DNA from: Phytophthora colocasiae
Taxonomy: Eukaryota > Oomycota > Peronosporomycetes > Peronosporales > Peronosporaceae
Length of the DNA: 64,000 nt
Direction of reading: 5' to 3'
NCBI GenBank assembly: GCA_018806915.1
Contig: JAGKQI010000088.1
Span: 310,001 to 374,000, forward strand
Part shown: positions 54,456 to 64,000 of the stretch, piece after piece
Layout of the letters: every line of letters begins with the position of its first letter
Position numbering within the stretch: position 1 is the first letter of the stretch
Program-made: the position numbers and the translations under genes
The notes under the pieces: generated by a model
Databases searched by the model: none
Told to the model about the DNA's origin: nothing
The model's input: only the letters and a program-made list of their open reading frames with translations

Positions 54456-56358
54456 TTACTTGAAGCTGGCCAAATACGATAGGTCACACGGGTTTTGCTT
54501 CGAGTACCTGATCGAAGGCATCGAGAGGTTCGTCATTGCCGGGGTAAACGCTGGAGCGGACGGTCTTGCAGTCGGTTTGTAGCGCTCGTGCTTCCGTGTT
54601 CCATCTAGGGTGTGGCAGCGCGCGGAAGTTCGAACTCCTTGATCTGCCCAATCCATCGGTTGAACCGGAACAGAGTTAGTCGTGTATCGTCGCAACCGCC
54701 AATTCAATTCCTCGAGATTGAGGCCCAGTTGACTACCCACCGGGGCGAACTCCATTGGTTCCTCTAATGGCGTATCAAACGTGATCGGAGACGGCTTCGG
54801 TGCAGGTTCTGTTCCTGGAGCACAGCCCGTTGGCTTCGCTCTGCGTGACAACCTTGAGTTCCCTGTCGTTCGACTCCGGCGACGTGCGATAAAATCTTCG
54901 TCCGCCGCCTTCGATTGTTGCCGGGCTGACACACGTGTAGTGCGTCGTCGCTGCTGTTCGGCATGATCTGTTGGCAAAAAGAAAGTTTCATGCGGGAGGA
55001 CTGCAGTACAACGAGAGGATGTGAGGCGTAGTAGATATGCCAGCCACTGAGGAAACGTACATTCTGAGCTTCGGGCTGGCGTCGATGTTTGCTTGGATAG
55101 TTTCCGCGGCTTTGTTGTTCGTGGTTCATGGCGCTGAGAGTTTTGTCGTTGAGGTCGTTGCCGCTGCGGCTTCTGTTGTTGCGGCTCTTGATATTGAGGA
55201 GGTTCCTCCTGAGGAAGCACAAACGACAGCTTACCTTCTTCGTCAAACCACTTCGGGTGATCCTCGCTATTCAAAGAGGAGATACTTCCATCTCGAAGTC
55301 CACCTTCTTGGCCAGTTTCCAAGATGCTGTGTGTCTTCACAGCGGACCCGCTGTTGTCGCTGGAGCCCAGATCGTTAGCATCCGACTCCAGCGTAATCTT
55401 TACTCCACGCCGGTGAGCGCATGCGAAGCACGCCGCCTGCCCTCGAGCGACTCCTTCAATGCGGTAGTTCCGTACCACGATGTCAGTGCACTTATCGCAC
55501 ATGTACTGCATCAATAGAAATATCAACAAAGTGAGAATTTGACAACACAAAGGTACGAATGAAAGTAAGACGTACCGAGCCGCACAACTCGCACTTGTCC
55601 TTAGGCTTCCAGATGGACAAGTTGACTGTGCAGGCAGCGCAGCGCTTTTCTCCTTGCAGCTGCAGAGCCCTCGTGAGGGAAATCTTCCTGGACTTCAGAA
55701 TCGTCGTGGACGTCTTGAGGTAGTGGTTCACCAGATCAACTGACCGCTTGCCTCGCGCTTTCTGCACCATTGGCATCAGCACAGATGGAGTGTTGTCACC
55801 CTTGACGTTGTAATACACGGTGGCATTCAGCACGCCCCGTGCGTCCGTCTCCTCGAAAAACAATCCACAATACGACAGCTCAGCTCGGTTGACGTCGAGA
55901 CCTTGTGAGCCCTTGAACTCCGGACACGCATCGTGCTTGATGGAATGCACCACTTTCGCCCAGCCACGTCGACCATCCGCTGTCCCGTACGGCTTCATGA
56001 TCTCGAGATAGCAAAAGTCCTGGTCCTTGGCAAGCAGTCGACTTGGTGAATGGAAAAGAGACCACCGCAGACTTGTTCGATCCAGTGGCCGCTGTCTCGT
56101 ATTGGGCTTTAACACTGCAAGCTCTCGGGACTCTGAAAAGTCTAGCACCATTTGCATCTCCGGGTTCAAATACAGCTCCGTGACATCGTCCAGTGAACCG
56201 TAGACGGCGAAAGTGTCGAGTGTGGTAACGACCCTGGACTCGACCGGAGCTCGCTGCTTCTTGGCATCGTAGAGCCGCTCCTGAACTTCGAGGAAGATGT
56301 TGTCACCCTGCTGAATCAGGTCGAGCCGCTCTCGCTCCGAGACGATGATCTCCCCCAT
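54456..56358 (-). CDS. START/FYVE-like gene 5, 579 residues
   Basis: Exons are 56358-55576, 55505-55061 and 54967-54456. All keep frame. The START-like region spans about residues 1-230 (FAVYGSLDDVTELYLNPEMQ, TSLRWSLFHSPSRLLAKDQD, GRRGWAKVVHSIKHDACPEF). The finger has CAAC, CELC, CDKC and CFAC. Then come a Gln/Pro repeat (PQYQEPQQQKPQRQRPQRQ), a basic stretch, and the ending NPCDLSYLASFK. It is the best complete member of the cluster. Likely roles are lipid binding and membrane or endosome association, by domain type only; the canonical RRHHCR of true FYVE domains is absent. Confidence 0.85.
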
Positions 56359-57238
56359 CGTCAATAACTCTGCTTGTGGTTTCTGTCTGCCGGAAAGGAG
56401 AAGGCGTTGCTACTGTAGCAAATCCCAGGCAAGTGAAGAGGTGGCGTGGCGCCCGTCGAAAGTGCAGTGGGGTTGCGTCCGGAAGTAATGAGCGGCAGCC
56501 AAAAAAGCTTGAGCCACACGAACCGACAGACGAAATCCTCAGGGCTGGAACTGCACGAGCGGACACGGATTTCCGGAAGTGACGGCGAACTCGATCAGGT
56601 GCGAATCAACGCGACAAGCTGTGGCGCCAATCAGACAGGAGACACGCAGCCGCGATACACGAAGCAGAGCCCAGTCGAGTGGCCCTTCCTCGCCCCAGCA
56701 CGAAAAATGCAGTTGAGCCTTCGTGAACGAGTTCGTGTGCACGAGGTGGCTTCGAAGCACGAATGACAGCGCTTTCAATGCTGCGAGGCGACTGTCGTGG
56801 AGCTTTTAGTTCGAGCAGAGACTGTGTGTTCTGGCGAAGCAGGGGGGCGATGGAACATGACGTGGTGCCTGAGTTACCAGATGGAATCGAAGACGACGAA
56901 TGTTGCTCAGTTGGTATTCCATTGCTGCCGAGCTGCTGGATGTTCGTTCGCTTGGCGCACTGTACAACATCGACTAACCAGGACTTGCACGTTGCTATCC
57001 TGTACACGTTTGGACATGTACAGATTATCGATTTCATCCTGCTGAGCTCCTTGGCAACTTCAAAATGCAAAAAGGTTGATAGAATTGGTAATGCATCACT
57101 AGACCACATGACGTTCTGACCTTTTTTGAATTAGTATCCAGATGCCTACAATGTGTGTGGAGTGTTCTAGTAGGACGACTTCAAAGTGCACATTCTTTCA
57201 AACAGATAATAGTGCTAGCGCATAAAACTACTGACCGC
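56359..57238. other. intergenic region between genes 5 and 6
   Basis: No gene is recognised. It should contain the promoter of gene 5 and the 3' UTR of the large gene 6. Overlapping short ORFs on both strands have no domains. Confidence 0.5.
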
Positions 57239-60200
57239 TTAGATCCAATTCTCTTCACTGAGAGACTCGCGATTCAGCGACTCCCGCTGCTGGCGACTCA
57301 GCGACTCCCGCTGGTGACTCAACGACTCCCGCTCCTGGCGGGCACTGTTGGCCTTAATCGACTGCAGCACACGGTACTGCTCTTTAATGCGCTCGCGATA
57401 CTCCTCTTCATCATCGTCGTCCTCAGCTTCGGACATTTCTTGTTGTAATTGCGTCAATTGCGCGATCTTTTCAAAGAGGATCCGCGCAGGTAGTGGCTGA
57501 GAATCAGGCTCTTCGTCCTCGGCAGATAGACGCTCCGAGATTGTAGACGCGCTCAGATCACTCGCACACATGAAGGACGACTGCGGGTTGAAGCTCCGAC
57601 TGGCATTAAAACTCGTCTGACCATTGAACTTGTTGAGAGGCTCATCGTCGTCGCTGTCGAACTCGGATAAATCCATTTCCTGCGGAGTCAGAACAGATGC
57701 GATAGACTCGCGGCACTCTTCTTCAAGCTGGCGGATTCTGCGGCGCAGTCTCTCCATATCAACTTGATGCTTGCTCTGGACCTCTTGCATGACGCTTGAC
57801 GAGCGCCACTGCATCTCTTCCTCCTCATTTCGGAACCCTGTTGACCGACCTGGCTTGTATGTGCTACCAAGCATGTCTTCATCTAGATTGGAAATGCGGT
57901 TGCCCAAGTGGTCGACAGCGATACGGTTCAGTTCCTCCATTCTACGCACATGACTCGCTTCTAGATCATGCATCATTTCAGATGAACGAGAGCCATCAGT
58001 AGAATACTCCGGGCGATTCGCACGAATCATTTCGAAAAGCTCGTTCGTGGGGCGGTTCATCAAGTCCTCATCGACCGCCGACACATTGGACTCGCGTGGA
58101 GAGGCTTCATGCTCCAAAGTCTCAGTGCTGGAGGCTATACTATTGGAGATCGGGCCCTTGCCGGAGTTTGATTCTCTTGCAGTGTGGTCCTCGTCGAAAT
58201 TTGATGTGTCGCGCGGTGAACGCGTATCCTCATCATCTTCATTCACCTGAGTAAGCTTGCCTGTAGAGGCAACCCTAGAACTGTCAGCAAAAAACTCATC
58301 CACGGCCGCACCCCCCTCTCCTGGAATGAGTTGCGAGCTAAATGGCTGGAACTTTGGCGCATTCTTTTCAGGTGCAATATGTTCGTCACTTGAGCGGTAT
58401 GCCACGTCGACGTCCTCCGGCTCAGATTCTGAGCTCGAGACTGAATCACGCTCATATTTGTGTTCCACAGATTCTTCACTCTCTCGGTCATTGAACTTGG
58501 TCTCTTCGTTCTTCGTGATGGTGATGCGATCCTCGGACTTATTCTCACGGTCTTCCTCCAAGAGCTTATTGCTCAGATTACGAGGTGGAGTATTTAAACC
58601 GTTCGTGTGATCATCACTGTTGCGGCGCGGGGATGTGATAAATCCACCGCTATGTTCTCCACCCTGCCTCGCCGCCTCTTCACTAGGACGGTACGCAGAA
58701 TTGACAGATTCCCTTTGCTCCACTGATTCCTCGCTCTGGCGTGGGGTAAACTTCTCGATGTTGTGATCACCACTCGAGCGCCTAGGAGGTGTACAAAAAC
58801 CACCATTGAACGGTTGCTTGTCATCCACCAGTTCCTCACTGGAACGATTTAATGAACCAGCAAGTTCGCTCTCGCTAGAGTGTCGCGGCGGGGTAACAAA
58901 TCCACCGTTGGGATCATTGTTCGGGCTGCGGGGGGGAGTAGTAAAACCATTCGTATGCTCCTGCTCGTATTCCACGGACTCAATGCTCTGGCGATACTCC
59001 GGATCATTATGCACGTTAGTGTGAATCTGCTCCTCACTCGACCGGCGTGGGGAGGTGGCAAAATCGCAGAGTCGATCATTACTGGATCGGCGAGGTGGAG
59101 TGTTAAATCCATTTTCGTGCTCGTGTTCGGACTTCTCGCTCGAACGGCGAGGAGGAGTGCTGAATCCCTTTTCGTGCTCATTTTCAGAGTCCTCACTCTG
59201 ACGGCGAGGTGGAGTAACAATTCCATTAGAATGTTCTTCACTTGGGTTACGCGGCGGGGTGCTGAAGGCCGTTTTCTCGTGCTCATCCGATTCCACACTT
59301 GGACGATAATCCGAACTATCAAGTTCACGTTCATCATGAGCAGTCTCTGTCTCTTCGCTCCGGCGCGGTGGGGTGGTAAAACCACTCTTCTGGTCGAACT
59401 CGTCATCCACTGACTCCACACTTTGGCGGTAATCCGAACTATCACGTTCATCATGTGCAGCCTCTTCACTTCGGCGCGGTGGGGTGGTAAAACCACTCTT
59501 CTGGTCGAACTTGTCATCCACTGACTCCACACTTTGGCGGTAATCCGAACTATCAGACTCACGTTCATCGAGTACAGTCTGTTCAATCCGGCGCGGCGGA
59601 GTGGTAAAACCTCTCTTGTGGTCGGCTTGGTCCTCTATGGATTCCACACTTGAGCGGTAATCCGAACTATCACGTTCATCATGTGCAGCCTCTTCACATT
59701 GGCGCGGTGGGGTGGTAAAACCACTCTTCTGGTCGAACTTGTCATCCACTGACTCCACACTTTGGCGGAAATCCGAACTATCACGTTCATCATGTGCAGC
59801 CTCTTCACTTCGGCGCGGCGGAGTGGTAAAACCTCTCTTGTGGTCGGCTTGGTCCTCTATGGATTCCACACTTGAGCGGTAATCAGAACTACCAAGCTCA
59901 TGTTCATTACGCGCACTCTCGGCGCTCCGGCGCGGCGGGGTGGAGAAACCACCCAGCTCAGGCTTGTGCTTCACGAATTCTTCACTTGAGCGGAATGGTG
60001 GTGTGATAAATCCACTCTTCTTCTCAGATGATTCCTCACTAGGGCGGAATGCTGTCTTCACAGGTTCAACTTCGTGTTCACTTTCAACACCCGCAGACTC
60101 TTCGCTAGAGCGGTACGCTGGCTCTGCGTACGCCAGATTTTCCTCGCTCAAACGGAAAGAGGTGTCCGATTCATCAGGTCCCTCGCTCTGCTCTTCGTCA

Positions 60201-63200
60201 CTCTCAACATCGGGCACTTGTTCCAGCTCTTCCAGAGTGAAGGGGATCGTCCCACTACGCTTAGTCCTACCAAGAGGTCTCGTCTCAAAGTCGAATTTTT
60301 CGTCGTCGATATCAACAGAGCTAGCAGAACTGACAGAACTAATCGTGCTGTCGCCAAAACGATTCGCGGAGTAGTCTGTCAGACTGATAGCGCTGTCGTG
60401 AAGATCACCAAGAGTCGACGTACTATCCCGTACGTTGTCTTGCACAACATGGTTGGCAGTCAACTTCGACAATTCCTCCATACGCTTGCGGTGCTCTTCC
60501 TGTCGTTTCCGCAGTTCATCTGACGGGCGATCTTCTTCATCTGGCAACTTGTATGCAGCACGTGCTCTCATCGAACTGATGTGGTCAGCCATTCCTGCTG
60601 AGGACTGATCTAGCAAGTCCTCGTTGAGTAGCGAGTCATTGGAGCTACGCTGCTGGCTGGGCCTTTCCATCATAGCAACATGATCCGGAGATCCACCAGG
60701 ATTTTCCAGAATAGCGATGCTACTCGAGAACTTGGACTTGTCCACTGAAAGCTGAGATGCATCAAACGCAAGATCATCCGGGTGGCGAGACATTGATGCT
60801 TGTGAAGCATCCAAATGTCGACCATTAAACTTGCTTCTATTGCTTGATGTCTGGGATGAATCAAACCGCCTTCCAGAGGAAGAGCTGCTGCTTTCTTTGC
60901 TGGCACGGAATGCAGATCCGTTGGAGTTGAATATGAGGTCTTCACTTTGTGCGGATGGAGCCAGGCTAATACGTGCACCTGACTTGGCAAATGCAGCGTT
61001 TGACCGATTCGAGAGAAAACGGCTGTCACCGAAATTGCTGCTTGCATCCGTGTGCTTTGATCGATCTCCCCGGAAGGATCGGTTGCCTTGACTGTTGAAG
61101 GACGAATTGGGGTTAGGTAGACGGCGGCCTCGCATACTTGGTGGGGTTCCTGGAGGGGAACCTGGTGGAGGGCCACGCGGAGATCCTGGAGGTGGGCCGA
61201 CAGGGGAACTGGACGATGTACGAGAGGGGCGCGAATTGCGGCTAGGTGGAGAGTTGCGGCTTCCATTGGATGTCATCGATCGCCTGGCCGCCTTCTCCTT
61301 CGCCACTTCCTGCATTCGCTCAATTTCGCGCATCCTGTTCAGGTGTTCCTCTTCCATCGACTTGAGAACTGCCGAAGATCGCTCACTATCAGGAGTGAAC
61401 TGAAGTGTTCGGCAACGATTGCGGCGAACTTGTTCTAAGATTGCCGAAGACCGCGTGCTGCTGCCAAACCGTGAATCCCGAGAGCTAGCCTGGGAAACCC
61501 GGGAGTCCCTATTGGCCACCGCAGCGTTAAAAGCCATATTCCGAGGAACCTTGGGGACACGGTTAGCTGATGGCCTCTGACCCTTTTCACGTCGTCCCTC
61601 CTTCGGGGGCGGAGGAGTAAACATTTTTCGCGCAGCAATGCCTTTAGGCTTGCGGTCCTTCGATACCTGAGGCTTGTCGGACTTCAACGCTCCCAAATGC
61701 AGAGGGCTATCATCTTCATCCTCTTCTTCGGGAGGTGGAGATAGAGGAGGGGGTGGCGGCGGCGGAGGCGGGAACTGACTCTTAATTCCGTAACGTGCAG
61801 ACCGAGCCTTGGCGAGACTTTGGATAGATAACGTCTTGCTGCCATGACTGGTGTTGGAGCTCTGGCTTCCATTGCTGCCACTGCTGTAGTTTGTGCCTTG
61901 CGTTGACTTGAAATCCTTCGTCGCCTTGAAGTCTTGAGTCGCTTTGAAGTCTTGAGTCGTTTTGAAGTCTTGTGTCGAATTCAAATTCGACACTTGAGTC
62001 GAGTTATAGTTTGTGCCCTGAGTGGAGTTGTAGTCGTTGTAGCTCGCATCGGGGCTGATGTTGTAACCCCGATGGCTGGAGGGCTCGTCTTCCGGGATTG
62101 GCGCAGCCTTATACTTGTCGGCTCGCTTACGTGGCTCGTCATCCAAGGTGTAATTACTCGCTCCGTAGTCACTGCCATAATTGCTTGCTCCGTAGAAATT
62201 GCTGCTCATCATGGATGCTTGAGGATCGTAAATGTAGCCGTCTGCAGGTTTAACACTGCTAGCCTGGTTCCACCCCACCATACTACTAGCAGCGCTGTTT
62301 CCACCTTGCCAGTATGACGTGCTGGTGCCGCTGACACCGCTGACGAAGCTGTTTTCGCTGGCACCGCCATCGTAGTACTGGCTATCGTCCAGCTCACTAG
62401 AAGTGTCGAACTGACTCGAACCCTCGAAGTGGCTTTCAAATTGGCTTCTCGATGCGCTAAACTGACTAGCTGCCATTGAATCACGACTCGCCTCGGTAAA
62501 GCGCGACTGGGCGAAGACGCTGTAGTCAGACTGCTCCTCAAGTCCGTCTTCGTCTCCATCCTCTTCCATGCTGTCCTCGTCTTCCTCATGGTACAAGTCC
62601 GGATGGTCATGGTGATCTTGCAGGATGTCCGAGTATCGGGTCTCATTCTGCATACGCCGTCCATCACCGCCATTCTGCATATTAGGCAGCGCTCCAACGG
62701 GTTCATATTCATCACCAGGAGACAACTGGTAGCACTTAGTGCATACTCTTGTCTTGACCGGTCCACGCTTGGTTGAGATCATCACTTGAGGAGCACAGGG
62801 TTGGCAAACTACTTCACCGCACACACGACAGCGCGTCTTCCTCACAAACAGCGAAAACTTGCGTGAGCAATTTACACAGAGAGCTCTGGCTCGTTTCGGC
62901 ATGAGGTCCTTCTTCCTTAACAAAGTTTGTCGTCCCATTCTCGACGTCTGGATTTCTCGACTGATAGTCACGACGGACAAAATCCGCCGCTTCAAGGCCG
63001 AATTCAGCAGGAAATGCGGCAGGCGACTGGTACTCTTGAAGTTTATCTGAAGACTGTGCATGACATCCATGTACCCCTCCTTCTCGGCCTCCACGAACAC
63101 ATATCCCGACTGATACATGCTTCCACGCACCACACCATCCACTTCAGGACAACTAGGCAGCTTGATAGAGTGCATGCTAAGCACCCATCCTCTGCGTCCC

Positions 63201-63733
63201 GACGCGTGTCGGAACGTGTTCTGGCACTCTAAAAAGCAATAATCTCGCTCTCTGGAGAACGCTGACGGGCCTTCATACAGCTGATACTTAGCGGAAACCC
63301 GATAATACGGGTTATTCCGGTCGCCCTGCACCAGAGAATACAGCACACCACAGTCCAACACGTCGTCCGCCTTTTTCACCAGCATTCGATCCGTTGTCTG
63401 CTGGTCAAAGTAAGCTGCCACCTCCTCAATCGATCCCATCATCGTCGTCACGCCACAAAGGAACTCGGTGCCTGCAGTACCCACACGGTCGTAGCTGCCT
63501 TCTCCGCGATACATTTGAATACCGCGAAATTTACCGGTATAATGCCACTGCACGGGTCCATCCAGCGTGTGTGCGTGATCCACAAGCGCCACAGACGCCT
63601 CCTTGGCCTTGCGGATCATATACGCGCGCTCACTGGCCGTAAGCGACGGCGGCTGCCACGAGTCGCTGCCATGGGAGTCGGCCGACGCTCCGCTGTGCGC
63701 GCGCCTTCGACTCAACGTGCGTGACTTGCCCAT
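57239..63733 (-). CDS. START/FYVE-like gene 6, 2,164 residues, single exon
   Basis: The N-terminal 250 residues are START-like (CGVTTMMGSIEEVAAYFDQQ, SGRRGWVLSMHSIKLPSCPE). The finger at about residues 286-331 has CVNC, CRVC, CQPC and CTKC, with RKTRCR where a true FYVE has RRHHCR. The remaining 1,800 residues are low-complexity: poly-Ser/Asn, TQDFKTTQDFKATQDFK repeats, a Pro run with PPPPPPPPP, a long array of GFTTPPRRSEE and DSSDYRQSVESVDD repeats (about residues 1200-1725), then short coiled coils and a RESLSRQ-type repeat end. It lacks the DLxYL tail. It could be a scaffold on membranes; no catalytic domain is seen. The frame is unbroken for 6.5 kb. Confidence 0.88.
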   Translation of the reverse strand: MGKSRTLSRRRAHSGASADSHGSDSWQPPSLTASERAYMIRKAKEASVALVDHAHTLDGPVQWHYTGKFRGIQMYRGEGSYDRVGTAGTEFLCGVTTMMGSIEEVAAYFDQQTTDRMLVKKADDVLDCGVLYSLVQGDRNNPYYRVSAKYQLYEGPSAFSRERDYCFLECQNTFRHASGRRGWVLSMHSIKLPSCPEVDGVVRGSMYQSGYVFVEAEKEGYMDVMHSLQINFKSTSRLPHFLLNSALKRRILSVVTISREIQTSRMGRQTLLRKKDLMPKRARALCVNCSRKFSLFVRKTRCRVCGEVVCQPCAPQVMISTKRGPVKTRVCTKCYQLSPGDEYEPVGALPNMQNGGDGRRMQNETRYSDILQDHHDHPDLYHEEDEDSMEEDGDEDGLEEQSDYSVFAQSRFTEASRDSMAASQFSASRSQFESHFEGSSQFDTSSELDDSQYYDGGASENSFVSGVSGTSTSYWQGGNSAASSMVGWNQASSVKPADGYIYDPQASMMSSNFYGASNYGSDYGASNYTLDDEPRKRADKYKAAPIPEDEPSSHRGYNISPDASYNDYNSTQGTNYNSTQVSNLNSTQDFKTTQDFKATQDFKATKDFKSTQGTNYSSGSNGSQSSNTSHGSKTLSIQSLAKARSARYGIKSQFPPPPPPPPPLSPPPEEEDEDDSPLHLGALKSDKPQVSKDRKPKGIAARKMFTPPPPKEGRREKGQRPSANRVPKVPRNMAFNAAVANRDSRVSQASSRDSRFGSSTRSSAILEQVRRNRCRTLQFTPDSERSSAVLKSMEEEHLNRMREIERMQEVAKEKAARRSMTSNGSRNSPPSRNSRPSRTSSSSPVGPPPGSPRGPPPGSPPGTPPSMRGRRLPNPNSSFNSQGNRSFRGDRSKHTDASSNFGDSRFLSNRSNAAFAKSGARISLAPSAQSEDLIFNSNGSAFRASKESSSSSSGRRFDSSQTSSNRSKFNGRHLDASQASMSRHPDDLAFDASQLSVDKSKFSSSIAILENPGGSPDHVAMMERPSQQRSSNDSLLNEDLLDQSSAGMADHISSMRARAAYKLPDEEDRPSDELRKRQEEHRKRMEELSKLTANHVVQDNVRDSTSTLGDLHDSAISLTDYSANRFGDSTISSVSSASSVDIDDEKFDFETRPLGRTKRSGTIPFTLEELEQVPDVESDEEQSEGPDESDTSFRLSEENLAYAEPAYRSSEESAGVESEHEVEPVKTAFRPSEESSEKKSGFITPPFRSSEEFVKHKPELGGFSTPPRRSAESARNEHELGSSDYRSSVESIEDQADHKRGFTTPPRRSEEAAHDERDSSDFRQSVESVDDKFDQKSGFTTPPRQCEEAAHDERDSSDYRSSVESIEDQADHKRGFTTPPRRIEQTVLDERESDSSDYRQSVESVDDKFDQKSGFTTPPRRSEEAAHDERDSSDYRQSVESVDDEFDQKSGFTTPPRRSEETETAHDERELDSSDYRPSVESDEHEKTAFSTPPRNPSEEHSNGIVTPPRRQSEDSENEHEKGFSTPPRRSSEKSEHEHENGFNTPPRRSSNDRLCDFATSPRRSSEEQIHTNVHNDPEYRQSIESVEYEQEHTNGFTTPPRSPNNDPNGGFVTPPRHSSESELAGSLNRSSEELVDDKQPFNGGFCTPPRRSSGDHNIEKFTPRQSEESVEQRESVNSAYRPSEEAARQGGEHSGGFITSPRRNSDDHTNGLNTPPRNLSNKLLEEDRENKSEDRITITKNEETKFNDRESEESVEHKYERDSVSSSESEPEDVDVAYRSSDEHIAPEKNAPKFQPFSSQLIPGEGGAAVDEFFADSSRVASTGKLTQVNEDDEDTRSPRDTSNFDEDHTARESNSGKGPISNSIASSTETLEHEASPRESNVSAVDEDLMNRPTNELFEMIRANRPEYSTDGSRSSEMMHDLEASHVRRMEELNRIAVDHLGNRISNLDEDMLGSTYKPGRSTGFRNEEEEMQWRSSSVMQEVQSKHQVDMERLRRRIRQLEEECRESIASVLTPQEMDLSEFDSDDDEPLNKFNGQTSFNASRSFNPQSSFMCASDLSASTISERLSAEDEEPDSQPLPARILFEKIAQLTQLQQEMSEAEDDDDEEEYRERIKEQYRVLQSIKANSARQERESLSHQRESLSRQQRESLNRESLSEENWI
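58560..60140 (-). repeat. tandem coding repeats in gene 6
   Basis: About a dozen units of roughly 30-40 codons repeat with the pattern GF(T/S)TPPRRSEE...SSDYRxSVESVDD. Neighbouring units near 59340-59900 are almost identical at DNA level, which suggests recent unit gain by unequal exchange. Confidence 0.9.
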
Positions 63734-64000
63734 GCTTCAATGCGGAATGCAGAGTGATGGTCGTCAGCCCTAAAAGGAAATGTGGAAGTGCGGAATGGTC
63801 TGTGATGGAGCGACAGGGGGTTATTATCTTCTTTTTTTTCTTCCTTGAAATGAAGCTTTGGCGTTTTACCTGCGCTGTTCGACGGAAACCGCGAGATGAC
63901 CGTCGTGAAAGTGTCGATCTAGCAGCAACGTGTGGCCTGGCCCTTGCTGCTGTCTCGCGCTCTCGCTCTCTGCCTCTGGCGGCAGCCTCGTGGCACGAGT
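63734..64000 (-). promoter_or_regulatory. upstream region of gene 6
   Basis: On the minus strand CATTCCGCATTG (near 63738-63750) and CATTCCGCACTTCCACATTT (near 63773-63795) resemble the oomycete initiator, the second followed by a downstream pyrimidine-rich extension. The first lies only a few bases from the ATG, so the second is the better candidate start region. No gene is seen up to the window end. Confidence 0.45.

Noticed and set aside
54061..54582. 173-codon plus-strand ORF between genes 4 and 5
   Set aside because: It overlaps the conserved C-terminal exon of gene 5 and has no recognisable domain; its hydrophobic stretches fit AT-rich intergenic sequence.
58849..59586. 245-codon minus-strand ORF inside gene 6
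   Set aside because: It is another frame of the repetitive coding region of gene 6; its length comes from the repeat structure and biased composition.
1..64000. CRISPR arrays, rRNA or tRNA genes
   Set aside because: No regularly spaced short repeats, rRNA core sequence or tRNA-like cloverleaf was recognised by eye; a tRNA scan could not be run.

Overview
The window looks like an oomycete nuclear genome (Phytophthora or a close relative). Support: short GT-AG introns of about 50-95 bp, START/FYVE-like zinc-finger proteins in tandem, a bZIP protein of the oomycete type with an altered basic region, initiator-like CATTYYNCAWTY motifs upstream of genes, and a mix of transposons (copia, piggyBac, Crypton, MULE, Merlin, PIF/Harbinger, pogo, Tc1, LINE). 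All exon models were made by eye from splice signals and reading frame.

Bases 1-31,000 are transposon-rich and strongly nested. A Ty1/copia element entering from the left edge carries a 672-bp TIR element (ATAT duplication), a complete piggyBac element (TTAA duplication, four-exon transposase that joins in frame) and a pogo-type transposase relic. A Merlin-like element (perfect 36-bp TIRs) follows. From 11,049 to 25,537 lies a small family of bZIP/START-like genes: one intact copy, one decayed copy, and one pseudogene split by an 11-kb Mutator-like element with a 9-bp duplication. Inside that element are a relic DDE element and two head-to-tail, nearly identical Cryptons. A complete PIF/Harbinger element lies just upstream of the intact bZIP gene, followed by a LINE relic.

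Bases 31,000-41,300 are gene space: a Rab-like pseudogene, a ten-exon mitochondrial short-chain acyl-CoA (propionyl/acetyl-CoA) synthetase, a small membrane protein, a membrane-anchored cyclic-nucleotide phosphodiesterase converging on it with overlapping stop codons, a three-RRM RNA-binding protein, and a short coiled-coil ORF.

Bases 41,525-63,733 hold six minus-strand START/FYVE-like genes. They share a zinc-finger core, a phase-0 intron in the finger (four of the six) and, in five of them, a DLxYL tail at the extreme C-terminus. Two lack the START part, one is broken by a Tc1-like insertion with 254-bp inverted repeats, one carries a frameshift, and the last encodes a 2,164-residue protein with tandem repeats. 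A DDE transposase gene and a short pogo-type element lie between them. No rRNA, tRNA or CRISPR was seen.
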